Below are positions 22,801-37,800 of a stretch of 64,000 nucleotides of DNA, piece after piece (positions within the stretch are counted from its first letter, which is position 1; every line of letters starts with the position of its first letter). The notes under the pieces are model-generated. The model worked only from the letters and a program-made list of their open reading frames with translations. It did not search any database and was not told where the DNA came from. The stretch covers positions 13,790,801 to 13,854,800 of the forward strand of contig OZ037767.1 in assembly GCA_964035545.1 (NCBI GenBank), in the 5' to 3' direction. The DNA comes from Bugula neritina. Lineage: Eukaryota; Bryozoa; Gymnolaemata; Cheilostomatida; Bugulidae. The translations under genes and the position numbers were made by a program.

Positions 22801-25800
22801 AGTCAGCAGCTAAGTAGATGTAGGAAATGTAGTCTAACAAATAGTTATGCCTACTCAGTCATGTTGTCCACATGTTGTCAAACCTTTTATATTTTATTTG
22901 CTTTGTGCAAATATTTTGCTGCATTCCATGTCAACTTTAAAACACTGCAGGAATTAGAAAAACATTTATTATACTAAGTAATACTATACTTGCTGTATGT
23001 TACTATACAGTATCAGTGCAATTAATAATTCGCTCACAATGATATTGGTTATGCTTAAATAAATAAACCTGAGATATTTATGTTAAAACAGCTGTTCTAG
23101 TATAATTCAATTCGATCTTATTTATTTTGTATGTTGGAGTAAGTAAATTGCATTCTGGTCACAAACCTGCTATTTTCTGTTATTTCTTACATTGCAGTTT
23201 TATGCATATAAAAGTAGCCATATGTTTATTGTGGTGTCACTTTCGAATATACACCAATTTTATTGGCAGTCATAATCTAAATCATCTATTTTTCTTGGAG
23301 TTGCCCACTTTCTGCAGATGATGTTATTTAATACATATAGCCTGGTAAATGGTTCTTACCTGCCTCTGCAAATAATAATTGGCTATAGTACTAAACTAAA
23401 TATAAGCCATTGATGTTATCATAAGTAAGAAAAGGCTATTAAGTTAAGCACATTCACACCTATTTGTTATTATTATGGTTAACTCATGACAAATGAAGAT
23501 TGGGCGATTCCAAAACATATTATACTGCATAAAATTTGTAGGCATTTGCATGGTCTTGAAATCTATTCATGCAAAGTTTTACATTGCAAACTAATCAAGT
23601 TGAATAAAAGTACACTACCATCAACAATTATTCTGTGTGAAACAGCGTTGTGCATGTGTGCCTTTCAACTGGGTATCAGCCTGAATTTGTGTTGTAAATT
23701 AAAGCTGAATTATATTTATAAAAAATGTTTACAAATTTCTATGATATTTATTACCTATTATCTTAATTTATCAATGTTTGTTTTACTACTGCAGGTATAA
23801 CTAGATCTTACAGTCTAGTAAATAGAATCAAACTAAACGTTATTTGCTTAATTTCTTACTTTGAAAATTGGAAACCAAATTGCTGCCAACATAAATAGAC
23901 CTGAAATATTAATCAATAAAATGAACGGATATTTTTTTCTATTTCGAGCAAATTATAAGTTTAGAAAAAAACAGTGTATGGTAAATTTCAAATTATATAG
24001 TTCAATTAGCAAAGTTTACTTTTTTATTGTGGAATAATAGTATAGCATGCAGTAGTGGTAGCAGTAGTACTAGTAGTAGCAGCAGCAGCAGCAACAGCAG
24101 CAGCAACAGCAGCGCAGCTTCAGCAGTTCAGTTACTTTTCTATAGTTAATAGATTATATTAATTTGCAATCATCACACTGAAAAGTCCCATGCAAATCTA
24201 CTATTTTTTTACTACACTGCAAGAAAGATTTGAACCACTGACAGCTAGTGCATCAAGTGTCAATTTAGACTGCATGTTGCCTAGTCTGCCAAGTCACAAC
24301 TACTCCTTGCAATATTATAGTGCCTAATTGTAGTCTTTTATTTGGTAGGAAATAATTCAATTTCAATCTATGAGGAGTTGTCTGTCTGCCGTACGGAAGC
24401 TAATCAAGTCGCATCTCAGTCTGAAGCAGGTCAGTCTTTTACTAAGTTATTTAATATGCTTTTATTTCAACCTGTTTAGGAAATACAACTTTTAAACATT
24501 TGCAAAACATAGGCCAGCCGTTACCATTATGTATTGTAATGTATAGTTGCCTTCTCATGAAATGAGAACATAACTGCTAACTCTCTCCTTTTTGCAGCTA
24601 TAGGTTCAGCCCTAGTCTAACTTGATTGAGTTATTGCTACTTTTCAATGTTCTATATAGAAAAAAAGGCTGCACTGTAAGAAAATTGAACAGAGTGTTAT
24701 GTAATAGAAGTGTGATTGCTATAAGAAAACATATGCTATTGGAATCAATTTATTAGGCTACGTTGTATAATAGATTTAAGTTACTGAAAATTCAATATCC
24801 AATAAAATTTGGTAAGGTTTAAAAAATTAGCAGCTAAGTAAACATAAATTAACGAATATGTAATGCCATTAGCAGTAAATCCAGTGTAATAATAGTATTG
24901 TATTTTCCAGCAGCAGCACAGAAGCTGCCAAGATAATATTATATTATGATTACTATACTATGCAGTCTAATGCATTGTAATATGGTACTGTACATATTGT
25001 ATATTACCGATAACGAAATGTTATACACACCATGCATATATTACTAATAGCTTAATGTTATACTCTACTATAATTTAAACTGATAGTAGAATTGTAGTGT
25101 TGAGATTACCCAGTAGCCCCCATGGTGTAATTGGTTAGCACACTTGCTTGCAAGCCAGAGGTCTGTGGTTCGAATCCCCGTAGGGACAAAAAATTTATAA
25201 AATATGCTGTGCACAACCTGTGTATTACCGATATAGTGAAATGTTATACACACACCATATTATATTGATAGTCAAATGAAAATTTGGAGTTATCTATGCA
25301 TTGATGTAATCTTCACAGGTGCATCAAGATTATTAGTAATTAAACGGATTTAAATTAGCTCCACAAACATGCATAATAATAATTAAAATTACTATAGTTA
25401 TGTAACCATTTGTACGCTGTTGCCTTAGGCTTGGAATCAATTATGAAGTGCATTTAATGCAGGAGGCACCTTAAGTGCTCCTCAGTAGATTGGAAACCTA
25501 AGGCTTGAAATACCGGGGCTAGGAGGTGAAAAAGCCAACTCCTTCAGATTAAATTGATAACTGATTTGATTACGTTCAAGTTATTATTTGCAGATTAGCG
25601 TAAGAAAAAAAAGACACAGTTTGACGTAATCATAATGTTATAGGAAACTCCTTAAAGGATTGCTCAATCTTAGTTTATTACAATCACATTATAATTATGA
25701 ACTATAATCTAATGTGTATACAAACAATTGTGGCTTTGCAAAGGGATATGTGCCTAGAAAACAGCTTTTCAAAATTCCAATTTTGAGGGAGGTAAAATTT

Positions 25801-28800
25801 TCAGCCATGAAAAAGAATAGCCTAATACGTGACGTGTGAACGCCAGTAACTATGCTGCACGTGCTAACTATAACGCTAGTATTCAAGGTTGCTGAGCGCA
25901 ACATCAACCAATAATGCTCAAGCAGTTACAGTGCGCTATATAGGTCAGCTTTGGTGGGCCCGTAATATTGCACAATCTGACCTAGTTTAGATCGATCGCA
26001 GGCATTCATCCTAAAGAATGCATGTTTTTGCAAGGCTTTTTTCTATGTTTACAAGCAAAATATAGCCTAATGTTATCACATACATGTTATTTAAATTGTC
26101 AAAAAACTATAGATTGAGATAATTCACATTTGCACTTCTATAAATATACAAATTACAAGCTAAAAGATTACATCTCACAGTCATATTTCTATAGTTATTC
26201 ATTTGTATAGTCACGTGACCAGCAAGAATGCTGGCGCTGTTACGTCACATTTCCCAGCTCATTTCAAAATCGGCGTTTTGGCTGTTACCAATCTACACCC
26301 TCAACTTCAACTAACTTTTTCTATCTTTGGTCAAATGCTTTTTGTCAATGCATGCTTAGAAAAACACAATATTATGTGTGTTTGACCTAAATGGCCATTT
26401 ATTAGACAAAATAGAGCAATCCTTTAATTGTTGCCATGGCAACCCGTACTGTGATAATACTCCAATAGCTTATAATTGGGTAAACTCTAATCCCAAACAT
26501 TCCTGTATTTTTACTATACTATTGAGGTTCAACAAGCGAAAATTGTGAATTATACTTAATTTTATTATTTGCATGGTTTGCTGGTCATAACATTTATATA
26601 TTTGAACTGGCAACATAATAGTTATGGTGGTATAGTAGCTTTTAAAGTAGGTACATAAGTTGCTACCGGTTTTAGCCCAATGTTTCATAAAATGGTGTAT
26701 ATGAGTTTAGCTTAAACTGCAGATATTATATAATCAATGTAACTGGCTAATATTGTGTGTTTTAGTTAAAATCTTGCAAGTGGCATGCAACTAAACTTTT
26801 CCTTTTTACGAAGTTAAATCTACCAAAATTGTCATGTTTCTTTCCTTTTTCTTTCATATGAGTCTATAAGAACGTATATTTGCTATATTATATTAAGCTA
26901 TCTTATTAGTATAATATAAAAAACTTATTTATTGTTTGAACTTTTAATCTCCATCCCTGAGGGAGCCCCAGATAGAGAGCAGTCGTGGTCTAAGAGTTAG
27001 AGTATATTTGGCTTAGCAAACACCAAGTCATGGATGAGTTTAAACTTCAGTAAATGCTATTGGTGATGTTAGGAAGAGCATCCAGTCATAATTGCTCCTG
27101 TGCCACATGAATATAAATACTTGGTCTGCTCTAACAAAAATACTTCTCTATGAGGGGGGGGGGTTTACAGGGACTGTGACTATCAACTCGCATGAGATTT
27201 AGCGAGAGCCCTTGATGATAACAATTTTTTAGCAAGCTAAGAGCTTGTTTCTATTGTGCAATTAAGACTAAATGTTCCTCTAAACACAACCACTGGGATT
27301 TGAACCCATAACATAGCACCGATAGTATCAGATAAAGTACTTATAACAATTTATTTAAAGTTGCTAAAAAGTTTAAGCAAGATGAAGTGAGCCTAGGAAT
27401 TCACAAATGGCATGGCGGCTTATTTAAACATTTTATTGTAACTATTATATACATTTCACATTAAAATGAAATAAATTATATAATATTACATAAGCTATAT
27501 TTGAACTGCTGATAAATAAACTATAAGGTGTACTATAATATAGAAAACATGAAAACACAAATGCTATGTATAACCAGAAAAAAAACACAACTATAATTAT
27601 ACTAATTGTACATAAAATGTTCACAAAATAGAATGCAAAGAAATATGAAATTATATATATTTTTTGGCATCTATATGGCTTAATAAGTCTTGTGTAACTC
27701 TTATTTGTTATTTTAATATTCAAACAACATTTTTGACTCAAGCTGCTGCTCTAGAAGCTTTAAAACTATTGAGAATGCCAGATGCCGTGCGTCTATACTC
27801 TGAAATTAGATTTTGCTGAACAACAGCAAAAAGTCCTACATAATATGTTCCAGCATGGCACTAAATGAACTGTTGTAATAACTTGAAATAGTGCTTAACT
27901 CTGCTATGGGGTGGTTATTCAACATCTGCTACTTTAGTGGCTCTGATAACAGGTAGATCATTGCATGGTTAATAAGCTTTCATAAATTTACCTTATTTTC
28001 AGTACTTATATTATAATACTACTTTCTCAGTATTATAGCATGTGCCTTATGTTTAACTATCTTTCATATGATTAGTAACCAGAGTTTATAACTCGTGCAA
28101 TCTTCTGTTTCTGAAATGAGGGTAAAAAAGGTCAAAGGTGAATCTGATGAATAATTTCATCATTTTGGTGCCTTTAATCTCGATTGATGACTATAATAAG
28201 TAGAAGTCCATAACTGTAATCTTAAATCCATAGCAACGGATTTTCTTTAGCTACTGTTTGAGAATTTCATGAGTAATGCTAATATAGCTATTAAATCAGT
28301 TTGAGTCATTTCGGACCATAGAAACTGAGTGAGTAAAGGTAGTAGTGAGTCAACAATAAAACCTTAGATTAAATTTTGAATAAATGGCTCCCATAGTTCA
28401 CCACAGGAAATAAACAGTTGGAAAGGACTACAGATATAGATAACGTAGAATTATAGTAGATTTGGATTAACTGCTTCCGTTTGTAGAAAGATAAGCTTTA
28501 TTAGATTGTATGAACCAGAAAACTGCTGAAGTGGAGTAGCTACATATGATCGAGTTGATTTATTAATGCTAAGGTTACGGTGTCAAACGTCTTGTTATTG
28601 TCATGCAGAGGCAGGGCATAGTGATCTCATTGAATTGATTGATCACTTCGTGTTCCTGCATTCTACTGAGTACTCTTGCATACTCAGCTAATATTCCCTT
28701 TTACATCGCTAGCCGAGGAAGGGGAGATCCTGCATGTTACACCAGAACACGGTTTACTCTCAGCATCGTCAGCGGTCAGCATGGCAACGTCAGCTACTAG

Positions 28801-31800
28801 TCGATCTGCGAACAGAAAATCTTTCTTCAAAACATTTCTTAAGAAAGGTAAGTTAAAATTTTTGCTTATTGTGTATGAATGGTGAATTTATATCTTTTGC
28901 CTTTCACCAAACTTTCAACAAAAGCATTACATGAACTATTATAACAAGAGGCTTATACAGATTTTGGTGAGCCTGAATAATTTTGGATTTTCTGATAGAC
29001 TTAGTTGCAAATTGTATTCCTCAAATCGAATGTTTAAATCAGGAATGTTTTAAAATTAATGCAGTAGAGTGCAAAAGCAAGGCTTACAGGGCTTTTTAAA
29101 AATGTGAAAAACTAAACTAAACTTTCAGTTTTATAACTAATTGGCCGAAGCAGAACTTTTATAGTTTTTTAGATTTTTTTACTTTCCTCATCGTTATTGT
29201 TTCAAAATCTCGAGTTCGAGTCCCAGTGGAGGCAATTATTTTTCAGAACCCATATTAATTGTGCTCATATTAAAGTATTTATAAAGACAAAACTTATTTA
29301 ATAAAGTACTTTCAAATTATTGAGAACTTTACTATCTCAAATTATGTATAACTTAATCCGTTAATTACAATTATACAAGTTTATTAATCAGTTGGATTTG
29401 TAAAAGGTAGTTGTATTTTAAAGTTTGGAAAATGTGCAAGCAAATACTATTCTCTAAAATAGAGTAGTCTGTTTCCATTGCCCTGATGTCGATATGTACA
29501 TGCAAAATTTATAAACATGAATAAATGCTGCCTTAACATATTATATTAAGTGCTTAGGTTTGGGTTTTGACATTGAACTGCTGTGACTACTAGGAAGGAT
29601 AATTCTTTATGCTTAAGTCAAGATTTTGCTAAACACAGTGTTCTGTTCCAGTTTTAAGTGATAAAAAATATACAGACTAGTACCAATAGACTGAATATTT
29701 GTCTGGTCATTTAACAAATTTTTGCCTATAAAACAATTACAATCTCTTCAGCTGTGTTGCTTGCTTCTAATAGATACTACTTTATTATAAAAGTGGCCGT
29801 ATTAATGAACTTAATTTCAACGTCTTAACAATTTGTCTTTCCGGTTGACCAGAAATTCAAGGAAATTATAAATGTCAAACGTTAATACTTTTGACAACAC
29901 TGCACAAGTCAAAGGCTAAAAGCTGTGAAACATAGATCGAGTGACAGAAACGAGCTTTTTTCATAATTTGACTTTGCCATAAACACACTCAATAAAGTAT
30001 GGCTTCACTTAAGTGTACCCATATATGCCTGTACAATATATGAAATGGCATGAAATTTTATTATAGCTATTTCATGTAGGTTTAAACCAAGTATGGTAAA
30101 ACTTCAAAAAATTGAAATTACAGAGGCACTGTTTCGAAGCAAAGTAAGCAATATAAAAAATATTTTTAAGTAAAGTAATGAAATATGTAAGGAAAGTTTG
30201 TCAATAGACGATGCCAGTTGAACATATATCTAAAAAGCATGCTTTTATAAAATAAGTGTTTATTTGTTAGAGTATATTTAAACTCTTACTAAGTCATGAC
30301 TGAATTGGAAAGGTTTAAAGGATTTTACTCAATGAGTTTGTTCTATTAGCAAGTCTTGCTCAAGTTTCCAGGTGCGATTAAGAAACCATCTTATCTCTTC
30401 TATACACGATATTCCCTGATACTGAATAGCGTGACCTGAAAGATATTCTATGTATTAGTTAAAGAGGTATAAATGGAAGGGCAATCAGATAATTATATCG
30501 ATATTAATGCAAAATTCACTTGATCTCCAGCTCCACCCTTGCTTCCTACCCTTCCTACTAAAGCTAAAGCTATGAAAAACAATTAGCAAAATATTTCAAC
30601 TCTTTCATTTTTAGTAACAATCTAAGATTAATCTCGAGCTGCTTTCATACAAAGGCTCATGAAATTCTTTTCTGACTCAGCAATGTACTCTTTCCCATTG
30701 AGTTCACCAGCAAGAAATTGAGTATATACATGATAATATCACCTTCTCACGTACCCAAGCCAACATCTGCTATAAGATTATAATCATAATATATGTAAAG
30801 TCCCAACACGTGACAAGTAGCAAAGAAACAAATAACAGGTTGTTACCCACCAAACCACCATTGTCTTTAGGGACAAACTCCTAACTCTAATGATCCAACC
30901 ACCTACGAGTGTTTTGACCTTATCAGCTTCCAGCTGTAGCCAGAAGCACAAACAAGAAATATATTCAGACATTAAAACCTCATCAGGTAAAGTTAGTAAT
31001 GTTTTAACTCAGATATTAGGTCTTTCTGTGTAGAGATTTGGTGGCGCCTTAAAGAAGTTTTTATTGTACTTTTGCCGCTGCAAATGGTTTGGCAAGGGAA
31101 ATTGCTGAGAGTAATGGACCTTCACAGACTTATGTTTATCTACTCAAGCGACTGTAGTGCAATTTGAAGTTTCTAAAATCAGAGAATGGGTGCTTCTTGG
31201 AAGTCAACTTTTTGTCTCAGAGTTAAAAAGTTGCTTTGATTTAAAAGTGATTAAAATTTATGCCCCAATATTTACAACCAAATTGTGTTAAGAAACATCG
31301 ACTTTTATAGTTAAAAATTAAGCTCCATATTTGCCTTTATAAAAAAAAATTACTTGAGTTCCTTTAAGTGGGCTAATGACTTGCATACTCTTGAGGCAAA
31401 GAAAAATAAGGACTGAATGCCTTTCCTGACATCACCAATGGGCTTTACTAGGAGTCAAACCACTGGCCTTGTGTTTACTAAGCCAGTCTGACATTGAAAT
31501 TTGAAGAAAATTTTGTATAAAATGCATAATTCCAGCTTCATAAAAATGTGTTTAGTATTTTTCTTACAATGAAAACAAATATTTTGGTAGTGGTCTGGTG
31601 GGGTAGACGTCTGGCCAGGAAACCTTAAGACATTTCCAATTCCCACAATGAACATATAAGGACTCTTATAGGTATAGCTTCATTTAAATGATATAGTAAC
31701 CTTGCGTCTCACCAAAAAACTCCTTTAACCAATCATGCAGATTACCTCTGAGCCAAGCTGAAAAAGTATAAGCTTTGTGTTGATTGTTTCCAGTTTTATA

Positions 31801-34800
31801 GACGAAAACAAGCCAGCAATATACACAATATCATGTTTTTAAGAGCGCCGCATGTTAGCTAATTTTTACACCAGTTTAATTATCGGATGCAACTTGCATA
31901 TAAAACATTGCATCTTGATCTCAGTAGTCATATTTGCCCTTTTGAATACAGCAAATATATGTGTTTGTCAATTTTTTACTAACCTTTCTAGAAATAGACA
32001 TGTCCAACTAAAGTAGGCTTTAGGCCGTTTTATTTTATTATATTCAACTAAAAATATAATCTTTTCTAGTATACATGCTGCATGCAATACTATAAGTTGA
32101 ACCTGTATGAAGTTTTTGCTTTAGGAACCAACCCACCATGATAATTGTGGTTAGCTGATTGCTCCCATTATTCTGTATCATTATGTACTATCACATCGCT
32201 TAATTATGAATATTGTAAAAAGAATAATACCATTATAAAGCAATAATATTATTTTAAAACAATGGCCCTCCCAATAACTCTTGGCTTATAATTTTAAAAA
32301 TAGATTAAACTCTTGAGCTTTACAACCCCTTAGGAATTTAGTCCTATGATTGAAACATTTTTTCTTTTTCTTTGCTGTAAGTGCGGTACTCCAGGCTACA
32401 TACTTTACACGTATCCATGGTAACCTCTTTAATGCCCACTCAACAGAAATGATTCAGTAGAGATTCAGTGTTAGTGGAGGCGTGAGATGCTTCATACTCC
32501 TATTATACTTTCAGGGAAAAAGTCAGAAACTATTGGCCACAGTACAGGGCAGAGGTTTGATTCTTTGGTGAGTAAACTCAGAATATTATTCTTATTCGCT
32601 TGTTAGTTTATTCTCTAAGATAGCAAATAAAGTTAGAAGATGAAAATTAGTTAAATAAATGATGTCAAAGTTCTTAAAGTCTGTGTTTAATTCCTTCTAA
32701 TTCATTATAGTTTATCATCAGACCAAAATGTTTTGAACATGAAGAGCTTTGAACAACATCATGGTCTAAATATAGCTAAGAATAGCTAAATATATCTCAC
32801 AACAGTTAGAGAAATAATGTTATATAATAACATATGTTAATTTATGCATAATTACTCTAAATAGCCGGCAGGTTAGATGTCTTGATATGCTAAAACATGT
32901 CATAATATTGTAGACTTGATGGACAAATGCCAATAATTATTGGGCATTTTATTATTCATAAAAATCACTAGCATGTCAGACTTGGTCTTGAGCTATTTCC
33001 TCTGGCATTCTTTTCTTACAGTTCTTGCCAGTTTGTATACATAATTTAAGCCACATGTTGTTTAAGATTGTCATGAGAAAAAGAGAAATACTTGAGTCAC
33101 TATAATTAGTCATTGTATAGTCTTTTTCATATACAGACATTTTCTCACAGCTCGGTTGTATTCTTGTGTTTTTGATGGTAAAATAACCAAAATATGAATA
33201 TTCAGTAACGTTTTGCTAGACAACAGACACAACATGGTTGATTGTCTGTGCTATAAAAATGATGTCAACGAGTTCCCATGTTTTCTTTACTGCACTGTTT
33301 CCTTGTAGATTACATAATATATTTCTTTATTCATTACATTCTCTCCTCTCCAGCTTTACCCTTTTATTAGAGTGAATACATTGTAATATTAGGTTTATGA
33401 TGTGAATATATAAAAGACAAGTTTATCATTTAATATTTTGTAACTTAGTTGCAGATTATATTGATAAAGATATTGTTTGGGGCATATTCTATAACAACAT
33501 TATATTTTATGGCATAAGGTTGATTACTTGAATTAGGCAACTGATTAAAATTTGTATATATAATTAGAGCTTCATTGTTGATCTAAATATATGCATGATT
33601 ATCATATTTTTCTGGTGTTTGACTGAAAATGAAAATATTGCAATCTGCATTGAACTTCAAAATTATCAACTCATAATATATTAATATTCAGAATAATTGC
33701 CGTTGTTTATTGCCATTGCTCTGCGTAATTATATGTTGCATAATCAGGAACCAGTAGAGTTCTTCTAATTTAGATTTTTAAGTATAATGTAGTATAGTAT
33801 ATAGCATATAGTATAGTATAGTGTAGTGTAGTGTATAGAATAGTATAGTATAGCATAGTGTAGTGTAGTGTAGTGTAGTGTAGTGTAGTGTAGTGTAGTG
33901 TAGTGTAGTGTAGTGTAGTGTAGTGTAGTGTAGTGTAGTGTAGTGTAGTGTAGTGTAGTGTGGTGTGGTGTAGTGTATAGCATAGTATAGTATATCATAG
34001 CATAGTATAGTATAGTGTAGTGTAGTGTAGTATATAGCATAGTATTCTATTATATATTATATTGCATTACTTTATGTTATATTATATAATCTTTATTATA
34101 TTATATAATGGTAATTCATATATTATATTTTAACATCATATAATACCATGTCATATATTACATAATATAATATATTATAGTTGATATATTACTCTCTATA
34201 CTATATTATATATAATATCGTATAATACCACATCACATATTCTATAATATGATATTCTATAGATAATGTAATACTCTCTTTAGGAAAAAGGCAGCAAATC
34301 ACTCTCCAATTACATGAAGGACAAACAGACAGTGGTAGATCACTGGGTGATGGAGCAGAATACAGCCAACCGTCTGGAGGTCAGCGGCTGTAAGAGGTCT
34401 CCTTCTCCTGTCACCATAATACACAGTGACGTCATTGCTGAGAAGATTGGCAGCAAGAAGGCAGCCCTGAGTGTGTCAGCTGATCACAGCAGAGGGTCAA
34501 AGGTGAGGGTCAGCGGAGGTCATCATCAGTTTGATTCTAGAATCTTCCGATGCAATCTGAGAATGTAGGCATCCTGAGGATAATAAAAGTAAAAGTTTTA
34601 GGCTTCGATTTGATGTCTTCTGTAAGTCACAATTGTGTGGCAGCAACAAAGAGCAAGCCTTTGGAAAAACTTAAATGTATATCTTCAAATAAAACTTCAC
34701 ACAAATTTTTAGCTGATTTGAACTAAATAAAAATTACAATGTTTAAGCATGAGAAATATTACTAATAATTTGATAAGATTTCGGAAAAATCAGTGAAAAT

Positions 34801-37800
34801 ATGGCGCTGTTTGAAAACCAAAAATGTGAACCAAATACTTTTTCATTTCTACTCTCTACAAACGAGACAGACACATTTGCAGTTACCTATATAAATAAAC
34901 TATGTAGTCTGAAAAATGACATTTTAGGAAGAAATTACAAACTATTACAGATTTGTGAAGATAAGCTGTAATGTTCCTATAGTAGATTTTCATACCAGCT
35001 ATATGTCTAATATTCTGGGCCTACGACTAAAATGACTCAAAATTACAATATTTATCTCTAATCTTATTATTTATTCTCTTATTTGTTAACTTTTAATTTC
35101 TTTTCTTCTAGTAATTAAGACATGCTTACAGCTCTCAATGTGACGAAACATCCTGGCAATTACTTCAGAAGAGACATGCCAATGTCACTTTGCTCCATTC
35201 TTTAATAGCCCCTAATTTCCATAAAGATTATGTTAATTCATAATAAATCTTCATATATTCAATTATTCTAAAAACCATATTTCATTTAATTACTTAAGTA
35301 TCAGTAGTAATAATAAATCGTAATTGATTGTAAGCAAATATTTTTATAATGAATAACCAGTCATCACTCCTAACACCGCCCTACGCCTCCCTGATTCATT
35401 AATATATACACTACTTTTTATGTAGAGAGCATTGCTTGTAAATCCTGATAACCATTTGACCCTTCTTTGCCAATTTCATCCAGGCTGCGCTCTATTTTCT
35501 GTCCAGACCTTTATTTCAAATACTTCCCAGTAGCTATTATAAAGTCAATCAAATAACATTCTATTGACATAAGGCAAAAGCCTATAAAATAGGTATATAA
35601 GATATATCCAGTGGTGTATAAGGGTCTGCTGATGAGGAGGGTTAAGTCTGGAATTTTCTCACGAAAGAAAGTTGTTTCAGCATTGCTGAACTGTGTGACT
35701 AAGTTTTAGAGAAAGCTTATAATGTGAAACTGACGAAACAAGCTGACAAACTGTTATCTTTACTTATTTAGGGGGAAACTTCCGACACGACTCGAGGAGG
35801 GACTTCTCCGAGAGAAACTCTTCAGAGACCAGATAAGAAGCCTCCACCCCCTCCTGCATCAACATCTAGCACTAAGTCAGCACAGAGCAAGTTGGGTGGC
35901 AGCAGCAGCAGCAGCATGGTGAAATCAACAGATAAAAGAATGAGTTTGGTTAATAATAACAACAACCTGCCTCTTCATGAGCTGAAAGTAAGAATTTGTT
36001 CCAAAACTAATGTTACAGATATTATAAATGTATAGAGCTAGTAGTAGCTATATACAAGTAAAGTTATAGATAATGAACTAAAAGTTACTACACTCATACA
36101 TTCATAGATATAGAACTAACAGATGGTATACTAGTTAGTTCATAGATGTAGAACTTGTAGTTACTGTGTGAGTAAACTAAAAGATATAGAAGTAGTATTT
36201 ACTACACTAGTTAGTTCATAGATATAAAGCTATTGGTTAATATATTAGAAAATTAATAGACGTAGAAATTGTAGTTACTCTGCTTGAAAAAGATGTTTAA
36301 CAGATCTTTTAATCATAAAGTTCATCACGTACAGCCTTAATATAGATGCCTGTTACAGAATTCTTCCTCGTAAATGAAATGAAATCACAGAGCATGGAAT
36401 TCAATTGATGTTCCTTAATCTCTGAAACATAATAATAGTTAAACTACGTGAAAAAAAGTTGAATTCTAAATGCCTTTACTTTATATAGTGTAATAAAAAT
36501 TGCACTATAATTTGTAGGGTAACAAAATGGTACTGATAAAAGAAAAAAATGGTGACTTTGTGCCAACAAACCCATCTGGTGAAGCAGGCAATAAGAAGAA
36601 GGTTAAAATAGATGAACGAGCAGTAGACGGTGTATATGATGAGCCGTGGGATGACGTGGACATGGTCATCACCAAGAGCATCCTCAAGATGGAGGAATCT
36701 GTCTCCAAGTCAGTTAGCAAAGGAAGTAAGCAGCTTAAGCTCCCGGAGCCTATCAGACATATCAACGGGAAGAGGGTTGCTGCCACCCATGTTCATACCA
36801 GACAGATATCTATGCCTGAGACTAGGTAAGTGGCAAAACAGAAATTGCTAGACACAGCACAAAATTGGAGGTCATTAAGTGCAGGGAGGCTTCGAACTCA
36901 TACTCCCTTCAACCACTGTACTGAGTGACCACTAACTCAGTGCTGCTTTAAGTGATTTATTGATAAAACCGCAAAGTTTATGTTTTCTTTGCTTACTTTA
37001 AAACAATGTTTTCTGTTGAGATAAACTATTCTGACTAAAAGCTAGTCATGAGATGATAATAAGTTTCTTTATGAATATCATTGAGTATAGCTGTGGTGTC
37101 GGTACTATTTTAATATAAGGGTGTCAGAAGCATCTGCAAAAGTGTTTGTGTTTTCTCGCGAAGTAACTTGTCTCTACACCCACATATAATGCTTTGCTGG
37201 GGGTGTCTTGTATTTAGGGTAAAACATACAGTTTTCTTTGATTTGTTGTCATACGCATAGTCAAGCTCACAATTATTTTACTAGGTCCAAATAGAATAGT
37301 GCTACTTGGTCAAGAGGGGTCAAACTGTAAAACTTGTAGACCACATTGTCACCTATTAGTCCACCCTTGTATTATAGTCTGATATTTTAATAACAATGAC
37401 TATACATATTTGCATAATAATAGGCATAATAAAATAATTGCAGCTTTGGTTACAAAGTTGACATTTGCCTAAAAGTGTACTCTTTCAGGAGTAGTTTACC
37501 TACGAAGTCATTGTCCAGCAAGCATATGCTGGAATAGGGAAATAAATACTGACAGAGTCATTCAGTGATGTCAAAAAGCACCTGCTTGTAGTGTCTCCTG
37601 CACCACGTTAAAAGCCATTAAAGAACATTTACGTCAAGCTCTACCGACCACCATAAAGCCTGTACAAGATTTTGTTACTATAAAACACACATGAATTAAA
37701 TAGTTAGAATTAATAAAAACTATAATTTCTAAAGGATTGCAGACTACGCATGAATTTTTATTATTATCTACTATAAAATTCATAATTATTTTAAATAGAC

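Noticed and set aside
25115-25190. tRNA gene
   Set aside because: A and B boxes are present but the acceptor stem has mismatches, the anticodon loop is one base short, and the leader is shared with another copy at 45 kb, so it is a SINE.
33765-34040. Minus-strand Tyr/Thr/Leu/His repeat protein
   Set aside because: Translation of the (TAGTG)n run.
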